This document shows, piece by piece, positions 9,408-16,628 of a DNA stretch of 64,000 nucleotides. The notes beneath the pieces are model-generated. The model had not been told where the DNA came from and did no database searches. It saw only the letters and a list, made by a program, of their open reading frames with translations. Position 1 is the first letter of the stretch. Every line of letters begins with the position of its first letter. Both the position numbers and the translations under genes were made by a program. This stretch comes from Deltaproteobacteria bacterium (GTDB taxonomy: Bacteria; Lernaellota; Lernaellaia; JACKCT01). The DNA lies in assembly GCA_020633895.1 (NCBI GenBank), contig JACKCT010000001.1, positions 496,001 to 560,000 on the forward strand, read 5' to 3'.

Positions 9408-10033
9408 CAGTCGTCCCCCTCGTCATCCAGGCGCATCGCCGCGTATTTGAGCCAGTGGCCGCGAAAGAGCGTCGGCGGGGTGTCGTCGTATTCGACGGAA
9501 AGGTTATAGCGGCCGTCCGGGCTGGAGGCGTCGGCGTAGCGATATTCTTCGCCGATCGTCACCACTTTGGGCAGATCCCCTTCCACGCCGATGCATTTGG
9601 CCGTGCCCACTTCCTCGACAACGAAACGCTCGTCGCCGACCGCCAACCAAGCGCCCACTTTCGGAGATCGGGACGAAAAATCCTTCGGCGTGTCGATTTG
9701 CTTTTGCAGGGACAACTCGCCGTCGTCCTCGGTGAGCCACTCCACGCTTCCGTCATGCATTTCCAGGTACCATTCGTCCCAGAATCCCTCGCCGTACGAA
9801 TATCGCGCCCGGCCCAGGACACAGAAGCGCCGCTGGAACAGCGACCCGGTCGCGCCTCGGTAGAGTCGGGTAAAGCCTTCGGGCAGCACGGCCTGCTTGC
9901 CGGCGTCCTGGATGCGCCCTTCGTCCCAATAGACCGCGTTATCGCAGTATTCGCACACGAACATGGCCAAGCCGGGATTGTAGATCTCGTGGGGCGCGCC
10001 GCAGGACGGACAAGTGATGAAGCGATCGGCCAT
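9404..10033 (-). CDS. DUF4178 protein, soluble zinc-ribbon form
   Basis: Encodes 209 residues. The N-terminal zinc ribbon has CPSC (8-11) and CEYC (27-30). The remainder resembles DUF4178 (FCVLGRARYSYGEGFWDEWYLEMHDG, with VGDERFVVEEVGTAKC later). There is no membrane segment, unlike the longer homologue immediately downstream, so the pair may be a soluble and a membrane version. Its ATG overlaps the speD stop by one base (TGATG) and its own stop overlaps the next start, which indicates translational coupling. Activity unknown. Confidence 0.75.
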   Translation of the reverse strand: MADRFITCPSCGAPHEIYNPGLAMFVCEYCDNAVYWDEGRIQDAGKQAVLPEGFTRLYRGATGSLFQRRFCVLGRARYSYGEGFWDEWYLEMHDGSVEWLTEDDGELSLQKQIDTPKDFSSRSPKVGAWLAVGDERFVVEEVGTAKCIGVEGDLPKVVTIGEEYRYADASSPDGRYNLSVEYDDTPPTLFRGHWLKYAAMRLDDEGDDW

Positions 10034-10425
10034 CAGGACGCCTCGCCCGGCTTGCGTTCGTGGCTGGGGGGCTCCATGCCCCGGGCGATGGAGGTGACTC
10101 GGTGCTCCTCGGAGGGAAGGGCGGCCACCAGACCCTCGACGATGCGCTCCCCGATGGAGGGGTCGCCGCAGGTGAACACGTCCAATGTCGCCGCGCCGCG
10201 CTCGGGCCAAGTGTGGATCGTGACATGGCTTTCGGCCAGGATCACCACGCCGGTTACGCCCTGGGGTTCGAAACGGCGGAAGTGCGTTGCGAGGATGGTG
10301 GCTCCGCCGTCCCGGGCGCAGCGGCTCAGCGTCGCCTCCAAGGCGGATTCGTCGTCCAGCAGCGCCGCGTCGACCCCGAAAAGGTCGAGCAGATGGTGCG
10401 TGCCGAGTGCGGAAGTATGAGGCAT
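10033..10425 (-). CDS. speD: S-adenosylmethionine decarboxylase proenzyme
   Basis: Encodes about 130 residues, the size of bacterial class 1B SpeD. The self-cleavage motif LAESHVTIHTWPE has the Glu-Ser bond (about residues 65-66) where the pyruvoyl group forms. FTCGDP contributes the conserved Cys (about 86), and THFRRFEPQGVTGVVILAES is typical. The enzyme makes decarboxylated SAM, the aminopropyl donor for spermidine synthase. It heads the minus-strand cluster whose last gene is the SpeE-like protein. GTG 10428 lies one codon upstream of ATG 10425; neither has a strong SD. A 180-bp divergent gap to the CDGSH gene should hold both promoters. Confidence 0.92.
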   Translation of the reverse strand: MPHTSALGTHHLLDLFGVDAALLDDESALEATLSRCARDGGATILATHFRRFEPQGVTGVVILAESHVTIHTWPERGAATLDVFTCGDPSIGERIVEGLVAALPSEEHRVTSIARGMEPPSHERKPGEAS

Positions 10426-10610
10426 CACGTCAGTTCGAGCGATCTATCGTTGGCGGTGAAATCCTGCGATTCCTCTTACGGATACACGAATCGGGCGTGC
10501 CTTGCCAGTCCAAAGATCCCTTGGATTTATCCCGCCCGTCGGATACCGTGATCCGGCGGCGCGGATGTCGCGAAAAATCACCCATAGACTTCATCGAAAG
10601 CGAGGGGGCC

Positions 10611-10847
10611 ATGAGCGAACCGAAGATTGCGGCGAAGATGCCGGCGGTGTTGGACTTGGAAGCGGGCGACTACAAATGGTGCGCGTGCGGCATGTCGGCC
10701 AACCAGCCTTTTTGCGACGGCTCCCACGCCGGGTCGGGGATGTTCCCCATGCCGGTCAAAATCGAAGCCCCCAAGAAGGTCGCCCTCTGCCAATGCAAGC
10801 ACTCGGCGAACAAACCCTTCTGCGACGGGACGCACTCGGGGTTGTAG
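10611..10847 (+). CDS. CDGSH iron-sulfur domain protein, tandem type
   Basis: Encodes 78 residues with two CDGSH-type units: CACGMSANQPFCDGSH and CQCKHSANKPFCDGTH. Each supplies the three Cys and one His that bind a 2Fe-2S cluster. The two-copy form of about 80 residues is common in bacteria. No signal peptide or membrane anchor is visible, so it is probably a soluble cytoplasmic Fe-S protein; its partner is unknown. ATG 10611 follows GAGGGGG. It is transcribed away from the polyamine cluster, and a partial dispersed repeat lies downstream. Confidence 0.9.
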   Translation: MSEPKIAAKMPAVLDLEAGDYKWCACGMSANQPFCDGSHAGSGMFPMPVKIEAPKKVALCQCKHSANKPFCDGTHSGL

Positions 10848-10909
10848 AGCCACGGCCAATCAGGGTGCCACACTTTCACGGCGCGGTACGCAGCGGGAAG
10901 GTGTGAATT

Positions 10910-10945
10910 TCTGAGCCGCAACCTGTAGGGAGCGCGTTGGTCCGA
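10910..10945. repeat. Partial copy of dispersed repeat family A
   Basis: CTGAGCCGCAACCTGTAGGG then AGCGCGTTGGTCC matches one arm of the family found at 7416, with several changes. It lies between the CDGSH gene and the convergent aldo/keto reductase-fold gene. Confidence 0.45.
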
Positions 10946-10970
10946 CCAGACAAACCTGGTCGATCCGACC

Positions 10971-11813
10971 CTAATTCCCCGCCCAGAACGACCGCACACT
11001 TTTGTCGTGGTCGTGGATGTATTGGCCGATGCGGCGGAAGCGCTCGTCTTCGTCGGTGGAGATCGGCCCGTCTTTCAGGGCCATGAGGGCTTCGTCGACC
11101 TGGGCCGCGTCGGCCGGGCCGGACATGCACACGTCGATGTCCGGGTTGCTCAAAGCGAATCGATAGCAGTCCCGCCCGCGCAGCGGCGTTTCGCCGTCGG
11201 GCACCGCCTTGGGATCGAGCAGCGAACCCCAGCGCGTCGCCGTGTACGCCACCGTCCCCGGCCGCTCCAACCCGGCCGCCGCCAGCGCGTCCTTCATCGG
11301 CGGAAACGTATCCCGCTCCGCCCCCGTATGCACCGCGTTGTAGCGAATTTGCAGGATGTCGTAATCCCGTGTCTTGGCGTAGTCCACGAAACTCGGCCGA
11401 TGGTGGCACGATACGGACAGGGCCTTGAACATGCCTTTTTCGCGCATCCGAAGCGCCGCTTCGAGCACGCCCGCCGGCGCTCCATGGTTGTACCAGCCCA
11501 ATAGCAGCACGTCCGCGTGGTCGATTTTGAGCTTGCGCAGGCCCATCGCGAAGGTCTTTTCCATCAACAAACCCGACCGGGAATAGCTTTGCAGCACAAT
11601 CGCCAGCTCGTCCCGTTTTCCGGCCGCGACCAGTTCCCGGATCGCGTCGGTCATCCCCGGGGCGCGGCGCGAGCCGTGATACCAGTAGTTGACCCCGTGG
11701 TCGAAGGCTTTGAGCAGGGAGGCCTTGTCGGCGCCGTATCCGCCGGACATGGCCAGCGGCCCCACCGACAGGCCGGATCGTCCCAAAGTTACACGTTCGG
11801 GAAAGGCGCCCAT
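10971..11813 (-). CDS. Aldo/keto reductase-fold protein lacking the usual catalytic tetrad
   Basis: Encodes 280 residues. The overall pattern is that of aldo/keto reductases: LGRSGLSVGPLAMSGG near the N-terminus, AFDHGVNYWYHGS, a helix RKLKIDHADVLLLG, VLEAALRMREKGMFKALSVS, and a C-terminal region ending in a helix. However, the standard tetrad is not visible. The Asp and Tyr of the usual GxNxxDTAxxYG motif read GVNYWYHGSRR, the usual Lys strand reads AIVLQSYS, and the usual His after the DLxxxH strand reads LLLGWYN. It may be a divergent enzyme or a non-redox relative. The start chosen is ATG 11813, preceded by GGGGGT; the frame extends 25 codons upstream. Confidence 0.7.
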   Translation of the reverse strand: MGAFPERVTLGRSGLSVGPLAMSGGYGADKASLLKAFDHGVNYWYHGSRRAPGMTDAIRELVAAGKRDELAIVLQSYSRSGLLMEKTFAMGLRKLKIDHADVLLLGWYNHGAPAGVLEAALRMREKGMFKALSVSCHHRPSFVDYAKTRDYDILQIRYNAVHTGAERDTFPPMKDALAAAGLERPGTVAYTATRWGSLLDPKAVPDGETPLRGRDCYRFALSNPDIDVCMSGPADAAQVDEALMALKDGPISTDEDERFRRIGQYIHDHDKSVRSFWAGN

Positions 11814-11924
11814 TTTCGTACCCCCGCACCGAAAGTTCACAGGCCGTTGTTGACGACGTCGCGGTGATTCCCCCACAATGTCGCCCACTCATCGTATCAT
11901 GATGAGGCGCGAAAGGAACCGGAC

Positions 11925-13025
11925 GTGTCCGAAAACGCCCAGCGACTTCTCGAACAGTACGCCAAGCTCAATGACGAAGAGAAGGCGTTGGTCCGCGCCG
12001 AGCTTCTGGCCCAGGCCGAAATGCGCGTCCGAGGCAACAAATCGTCCGGCGCCAACGGCTCGGCCAACGGCTCGACGTACCGTGCGACCAACGGCGCCGT
12101 CAAGGTCTCCCGGCGCGCCGCCGACCATATCCCGTCCGGATCGCGCGTTACGCCCACGACCGAGTTCACGCCGCTCACCGACAGCCTCGTGAACTATTTC
12201 ATCTCCTGCAAAAACGCCTGGTCCCACTACATCCCGACGGACCGCTACCGGCCCGGCGACGAGGATCGGCTGGATCTTTTCCGCAAGGACACGCTGGACG
12301 CGATCGAGCCGCTGGAATGGCTGCTCAAGACCTATTTCCGCTACGAAGCCATCGGCATGGAGAACGTGCCTCAGCAGGGGCGGGCGATCATCATCTCCAA
12401 CCACGGCCTGCTGCCCATCGACGGCATGTTTCTCAACTTCGAGATCATGCGTCACACCGGTCGCTGGGTCCGGGGGCTGACCGACTGGCGCATCTATAAG
12501 ATGCCGTTGCTGCGCCAGTTCTTCATGGACATGGGCATCGTCGTCGGGACGCACGAAAACGGCGACCGTCTGCTCAACAATGAAGAGATGATTTTCATCA
12601 TGCCCGGCGGCTCCAAGGAGGCTTGGAAGTCCTCCAAATTCCGCTATCGCCTCCTGTGGGACGGGCGCTACGGATTCATCAAGATGGCCCTGCGCAATCA
12701 AGCGCCGATCATCCCCTCGGCCAACGTGGGCACCGACGACACCTACCACGTCTTCTTCGACGGTTACACGACGGCCTACAAGGTCTTCCGTTCCAAGAAG
12801 GTGCTGCTGCCCATTAGCTTGCCGATCGGCCTGGGGGTGTTGCCGATGCCGGTGAAGATGAAGCAGTACATCGGCGAGCCCATCTATCTGCCGTATCCGC
12901 CCGAGGCCGCCGACGATCAGGAAGTCGTCAAGGAGTGCCAACGCCTGGTGAAGGGGCGTGTCTACGAGCTGATCGACCGGGGCCTGCGCGAACGCGAAGA
13001 AACCATGCTCAATCGATTTATTTAG
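11925..13025 (+). CDS. Lysophospholipid/diacylglycerol acyltransferase-like protein (LPLAT, MGAT-like)
   Basis: Encodes 366 residues from GTG 11925, which has SD AAAGGA. The catalytic acyltransferase motif reads NHGLLPID (His160, Asp166). It has five residues between His and Asp, as in MGAT/TMEM68-like members, rather than four as in PlsC. Later motifs are MPGGSKEAW (the FPGG-xEA-like block) and APIIPSANVGTDDT. The N-terminal 80 residues are polar, with a Gly-Ser-Asn-rich stretch. It is expected to transfer an acyl group from acyl-CoA or acyl-ACP to a lipid at the membrane. Whether the product is phospholipid, triacylglycerol or a wax ester is not determinable here. Confidence 0.78.
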   Translation: MSENAQRLLEQYAKLNDEEKALVRAELLAQAEMRVRGNKSSGANGSANGSTYRATNGAVKVSRRAADHIPSGSRVTPTTEFTPLTDSLVNYFISCKNAWSHYIPTDRYRPGDEDRLDLFRKDTLDAIEPLEWLLKTYFRYEAIGMENVPQQGRAIIISNHGLLPIDGMFLNFEIMRHTGRWVRGLTDWRIYKMPLLRQFFMDMGIVVGTHENGDRLLNNEEMIFIMPGGSKEAWKSSKFRYRLLWDGRYGFIKMALRNQAPIIPSANVGTDDTYHVFFDGYTTAYKVFRSKKVLLPISLPIGLGVLPMPVKMKQYIGEPIYLPYPPEAADDQEVVKECQRLVKGRVYELIDRGLREREETMLNRFI

Positions 13026-13052
13026 CCGTTACATCGTGGCGCTCCGTATCCT

Positions 13053-13092
13053 TCAGAGCCGCGACCGTAAGGGAGCGGGTTGGCCCAACCCG
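13053..13092. repeat. Half copy of dispersed repeat family A
   Basis: TCAGAGCCGCGACCGTAAGG then GAGCGGGTTGGCCC is one clean arm of the family; the second arm is missing or degraded. It lies between the acyltransferase and sodN genes. Confidence 0.7.
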
Positions 13093-13191
13093 GCACGATC
13101 TCTCGATGACCGGGCTGACGACGGAACCAACCGCCCCCGTCCGGTTTCCCAGATTCGACCCCAACCGCTCCACCGGTCTTTCACAAAAAGC

Positions 13192-13222
13192 GTGACATCG
13201 CCGCCACGTCAGGTGACATCGC
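13192..13222 (+). promoter_or_regulatory. Direct repeat GTGACATCGC x2, 21 bp apart, upstream of sodN
   Basis: GTGACATCGC occurs at 13192-13201 and again at 13213-13222. The start-to-start distance of 21 bp is two helical turns, so both copies face the same side of the DNA. They lie about 90-120 bases before the sodN start in a gap with no other gene. An operator for a metal or redox regulator is possible; the regulator is not identified and no clear -35/-10 pair was assigned. Confidence 0.4.
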
Positions 13223-13312
13223 TCATATCATTTTCCTGACCGAACGGTTTTCAATGTTCGCGCTGCATTCCGACGCGTCGCTTTCGGCGTGTCGTTGAGG
13301 AGGAAAAAGCCC

Positions 13313-13795
13313 ATGTCCGTCTCTCGCAAAATGACCCTGCTCGCGTTCCTGATCGCCTTCGCCATGGTCGGTTCCTACGCCGCGCAGGCCCGGGCCCATT
13401 GCCAAATCCCCTGCGGTATCTATGACGACCACGCGCGCGTCCATCAGATCCGCGAGGACATCACCACCATCGAAAAGGCCGTCACCGGCATCAACGAGCT
13501 GGCCGGCAAGACCGATGCCCAAAGCCAGCAGCAGCTTATCCGCTGGGTGACGAACAAGGAAAAGCACGCCACCAAGATCCAGCGCACCGTCGCCGATTAC
13601 TTCCTCACGCAGGTCGTCAAACCGGCGGACACCGCGGACAAGGACGCTTACTCCAAGTATCTGCTCAAGCTGGCTGATCATCACGCCGTTCTGGTCGCGG
13701 CCATGAAATGCAAGCAAAACGCCACCATGGACGCGGTCAACGCCCTCAAGGCGGCGGTCGACAAGCTGGAGACGTATTATCCGAAATCCGAATAG
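13313..13795 (+). CDS. sodN: Nickel superoxide dismutase, exported form
   Basis: Encodes 160 residues. The Ni-hook HCQIPCGIYDD matches the mature N-terminus of Ni-SOD (HCxxPCGxYD): His1, Cys2 and Cys6 bind nickel. Here it starts at residue 29, directly after a signal peptide (hydrophobic MTLLAFLIAFAMVGSYA, then AQARA). An Ala-x-Ala site therefore places cleavage exactly before the essential His. The rest (EKHATKIQRTVADYF, HHAVLVAAMKCKQ) fits the four-helix Ni-SOD fold. It disproportionates superoxide, probably in the periplasm. ATG 13313 has SD GAGGAGG. No sodX-type protease gene is nearby. The next gene encodes an exported peroxiredoxin-like protein 63 bases downstream, probably co-transcribed. 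Confidence 0.92.
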   Translation: MSVSRKMTLLAFLIAFAMVGSYAAQARAHCQIPCGIYDDHARVHQIREDITTIEKAVTGINELAGKTDAQSQQQLIRWVTNKEKHATKIQRTVADYFLTQVVKPADTADKDAYSKYLLKLADHHAVLVAAMKCKQNATMDAVNALKAAVDKLETYYPKSE

Positions 13796-13858
13796 TTCGC
13801 CCGAACACTTGGGCGACGCGGGACCGATTCATTAACGAAACGAGAGGAGAACCCGAAC

Positions 13859-14467
13859 ATGATGGGACGCTACGCGAAGATCCTGGGGATCTTTGCCCTG
13901 ATCTTGGCGATGCCCGTGGCGGTTGTCGCGGCGGTGGCCAACGGCTCCAAGGCCCCCGATTTCAAGCTGACCGATATTGACGGCAAGGCCCACGCCCTGT
14001 CGGACCTGGAAGGCAAGTACGTGGTCATCGAGTTCACCAACCCCGGCTGTCCGTACGTGCAAAAGCACACCAAGGCCGGAACGATCGCCAAACTCGCCGC
14101 GAAGTACCCGGACGTGGCGTTTTTGGGCGTGAACAGCACGAACGCCGACCACAAGGACTACCTGACCCCCGAGGAATACAAGAAGTGGGTGGCCGACAAG
14201 CACCTGGTGCATCCGCAGCTTTATGACACGGACGGGGCCGTCGGCCAGGCCTACGGCGCCAAGACGACGCCCCATATGTTTGTCGTCAATCCGGCGGGCG
14301 AGGTGATCTACCAGGGCGCCATCGACAACGACGCCGGGGTGGTCTTCGGCAAGGACGAGGACGAAATCGTCAACTACGTCGACGCCGCCCTGACCGCCGC
14401 CAAGGCCGGCAAGACCGTCGATCCGGCCCAGACCAAGCCCTACGGCTGCTCGGTCAAGTACAAGTAA
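13859..14467 (+). CDS. Exported peroxiredoxin/thioredoxin-like (AhpC/TSA) protein
   Basis: Encodes 202 residues: a signal peptide of about 25 residues (ILGIFALILAMPVAVVAAV), then a redoxin domain (SKAPDFKLTDIDGKAHALSDL, VIEFTNPGCPYVQKH). The likely active Cys is Cys64; a second Cys197 lies near the C-terminus (YGCSVKYK) and could resolve it. TTPHMFVVNPAGEVIYQGAID is typical of the fold. It would reduce peroxide or disulfides outside the cytoplasm. Being directly downstream of sodN, it may remove the peroxide made by Ni-SOD; that link is inference from position. SD GAGGAG precedes ATG 13859; ATG 13862 is an alternative. Confidence 0.82.
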   Translation: MMGRYAKILGIFALILAMPVAVVAAVANGSKAPDFKLTDIDGKAHALSDLEGKYVVIEFTNPGCPYVQKHTKAGTIAKLAAKYPDVAFLGVNSTNADHKDYLTPEEYKKWVADKHLVHPQLYDTDGAVGQAYGAKTTPHMFVVNPAGEVIYQGAIDNDAGVVFGKDEDEIVNYVDAALTAAKAGKTVDPAQTKPYGCSVKYK

Positions 14468-14490
14468 ATCCTTTTCGAACGCCGAAACGT

Positions 14491-14519
14491 GAACGCCGAC
14501 CCATTGTGGGTCGGCGTTC
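14491..14519 (+). terminator. Hairpin terminator after the sodN operon
   Basis: A perfect 12-bp stem GAACGCCGACCC / GGGTCGGCGTTC with a 5-base loop lies 24 bases after the stop. The following bases (GTTGCTTGG) are only weakly T-rich, so efficiency is uncertain. Confidence 0.65.
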
Positions 14520-14561
14520 GTTGCTTGGTGGGGATTCGATTTTTCAACGCGTTTCTCGAAA

Positions 14562-14681
14562 CAGAGCCCCAAGCGTCAGCGCGGGGTTGTCGAGCATGAC
14601 GTCCTTGCGAGACGCACGAACAACGAGTTTTCAACAGGGTTGAAGGGCTACGACAACCCCTCCCTGACAGTCGGGGCTCTG
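14562..14681. repeat. Dispersed palindromic repeat, full copy (family A)
   Basis: Left arm CAGAGCCCCAAGCGTCAGCG then GGGTTGTC; right arm GACAACCCCTCCCTGACAG then CGGGGCTCTG; about 60 unrelated bases lie between. It sits between the convergent peroxiredoxin-like and nitroreductase genes. Confidence 0.75.
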
Positions 14682-14702
14682 AAATCTTTATACCGCCCGC
14701 GA

Positions 14703-15320
14703 TTACTCCAGCGTCTCGAACGCCAGCACCCGCTCCAGCGGCAGCCGTGCCAGGCGCTCCTTTTCCTTGCCCGACGGGTAGCCCAGCGCGATGTAGAACG
14801 AGATCACCCAGCCGTCGCCCACGCCGAGGTATTCCGTCAGCTTCTTCTTGTCGAACCCGATCATCGGGCAAGTCGCCAGACCCATCCCGTGAGCGGCGAG
14901 CATGAGATTCTGCGCCGCGAACGAGCTGTTGCGCATGGCGTAGGCGACGCGCGCCTCGTCGGTGCCGTAGGCGTATTGCAGGCCGCTCAGCGACTTTTCC
15001 GCCCGGTCCGGCGTGTAGTAACCCTGCTCGACCCAGTTGGCGAAGATCTCCTCGGCGTAGCGCTCGGGACGCGTGTCGGCCAGTACGATGACCAGGGCGC
15101 TTGACTCGCTGGCCTGCTTCTGGTTGTAGGAAATCTCGCGGATCTTCTGCCGCCGCTCCTCGTCCAGAATCACCAGGAACTTCCACGGCTGCAGATTGAA
15201 CGACGACGGCGCCAGGCACGCCAGCTCGATAAGCCGTTCGATCGTCTCGCGGGAGATCGTCCGGTCCGGGATGAAATTGTGGCAGGATCGGCGCGTCTCG
15301 ATCGCCTCGATCACGTCCAT
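14703..15320 (-). CDS. Nitroreductase family protein
   Basis: Encodes 205 residues, the usual size. It opens with the FMN-binding signature of the family (AIETRRSCHNFIPDRTISRE, with Arg residues for phosphate binding), then LACLAPSSFNLQPWKFLVI, and ends with NLMLAAHGMGLATCPMIGF and FYIALGYPSGKE, all typical of NAD(P)H:FMN nitroreductases. Substrate unknown; quinones, nitro compounds or flavins are common. ATG 15320 has SD TAAGGAGC. It is divergent from the first glycosyltransferase, with about 155 bases between. Confidence 0.88.
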   Translation of the reverse strand: MDVIEAIETRRSCHNFIPDRTISRETIERLIELACLAPSSFNLQPWKFLVILDEERRQKIREISYNQKQASESSALVIVLADTRPERYAEEIFANWVEQGYYTPDRAEKSLSGLQYAYGTDEARVAYAMRNSSFAAQNLMLAAHGMGLATCPMIGFDKKKLTEYLGVGDGWVISFYIALGYPSGKEKERLARLPLERVLAFETLE

Positions 15321-15476
15321 AAAAATCGCTCCTTAGGGCGTGCCGGGCACAAGGCGTCGCCCGGTCGAAGGCATTCCTTTGCGGGACCGGGCCCGGTCTG
15401 TCAAGCCGCCGCGCCGTCGCTCGCGCTCCAAACGAGCGGGACGTGACGAGAATCGCCGGATCGCGCAAGATAAGCC

Positions 15477-16628
15477 ATGCGCTTTTCCCAAGACGCCGAC
15501 GTTGCCTTTGTCATCCCCACGCGCAACCGCCGCGACCGCCTGCTAGCGACCTTGGAACGCCTGGGGGAGACGCCGGGACCGGACGTCGAGGTGGTTGTCG
15601 CCGACAACGCCTCGGACGACGGCACCGTGGAAGCCGTGCGGGAGGCCCATCCCCACGTTCGGGTTTTGGCGCTGGATTCCAACCGCGAGTCGATGGCGCG
15701 AAACGTCGCGGCGCAGGCAACCGGCGCTCGGGTGATTGTGATGCTCGACGACGATTCCTACCCCGAGGAAGGCGCGACCGAGGCGCTGGCGCGGGCGTTG
15801 GAGGACCCGTCGTTGGGCATCGCGGCGGCGATGGTGCGTTTGCCCGATGGCATCCGGGAGGAAGGCGGCGCGCCCCATGTGCCCATCGGATGCGGCATGG
15901 CCCTGCGTCGCGCGGATTTCCTCGCCCTCGGCGGATTCGCGCCGTACTACGGCACCTATGTCGAGGAATACGATCTGGCGATCCGCATGCTCGACCGGGG
16001 CCTGCGCGTCGAATACCTCCACAACGCCGTCGTAACGCACGAGCAAGGCGAGCGCGCGAGCTTCGATTTTCTCGTCGGACGCTTGATGCGCAACAACGTC
16101 TATCTGGCCTATCGCTTTTTTCCGGACGCCGACGCCCAGCGCTTCGCCGATTGGGCCTGCAAGCGCTACGCGGTTTTGGCCGATCAAAAAGGGGCGAAGG
16201 AAGGCTATCTGAACGCGCTTTCGCAGGTGAAAAAGGCGGTCAAGGACGGACGCCGCGACCGCTTCGACCTGGCGGACGAGGCGACGCTCGACATGGTGTT
16301 TCCCTATCGCCTGGCCCGTCGCCGCATTGCCGAAGCTCTGCCGGACGACGCCCGCCCGGTCGTTTTCCTGCGCGCGGGAAAAGAGATCAACGACCTCATC
16401 GCGGCGGCCCGCTCCCTGGACCACGACGTCTTCGCCGTCTACGACGACGGCCTTCTCTCGCGCCTGCGGGAAATCGACGGCGTCCCCGTGCGTCCTATCG
16501 CCGATTTTGTTTCCTTCGACGAACACCTGGTCATCGGCGGGCTCTCGCCGGGATTCATCGAAAACACGAAGCGCCTCGCCGTCGGCACTGATTGGCCGAC
16601 ACCGGTGGCGTTGGACGGCTCCGAATGA
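15477..16628 (+). CDS. Glycosyltransferase family 2
   Basis: Encodes 383 residues. The GT-A fold N-terminal domain reads VAFVIPTRNRRDRLLATLE, VVVADNASDDGT and VIVMLDDDSYPEEG, whose DDD provides the metal/nucleotide-sugar site. YYGTYVEEYDLAIRMLDRGL is the usual acceptor-side EYDL block. About 100 extra C-terminal residues (VVFLRAGKEINDLI, HDVFAVYDDGLLSRL) look like an added alpha/beta domain of unknown role. The stop overlaps the next glycosyltransferase start by four bases, so the two are coupled. It probably acts at the cytoplasmic face on a lipid-linked glycan. Confidence 0.85.
   Translation: MRFSQDADVAFVIPTRNRRDRLLATLERLGETPGPDVEVVVADNASDDGTVEAVREAHPHVRVLALDSNRESMARNVAAQATGARVIVMLDDDSYPEEGATEALARALEDPSLGIAAAMVRLPDGIREEGGAPHVPIGCGMALRRADFLALGGFAPYYGTYVEEYDLAIRMLDRGLRVEYLHNAVVTHEQGERASFDFLVGRLMRNNVYLAYRFFPDADAQRFADWACKRYAVLADQKGAKEGYLNALSQVKKAVKDGRRDRFDLADEATLDMVFPYRLARRRIAEALPDDARPVVFLRAGKEINDLIAAARSLDHDVFAVYDDGLLSRLREIDGVPVRPIADFVSFDEHLVIGGLSPGFIENTKRLAVGTDWPTPVALDGSE

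Noticed and set aside
10033-10210. Longer N-terminus for the soluble DUF4178 protein
   Set aside because: The extra 59 residues would overlap speD in another frame, are Arg-rich and lack family similarity; ATG 10033 fits the TGATG coupling.
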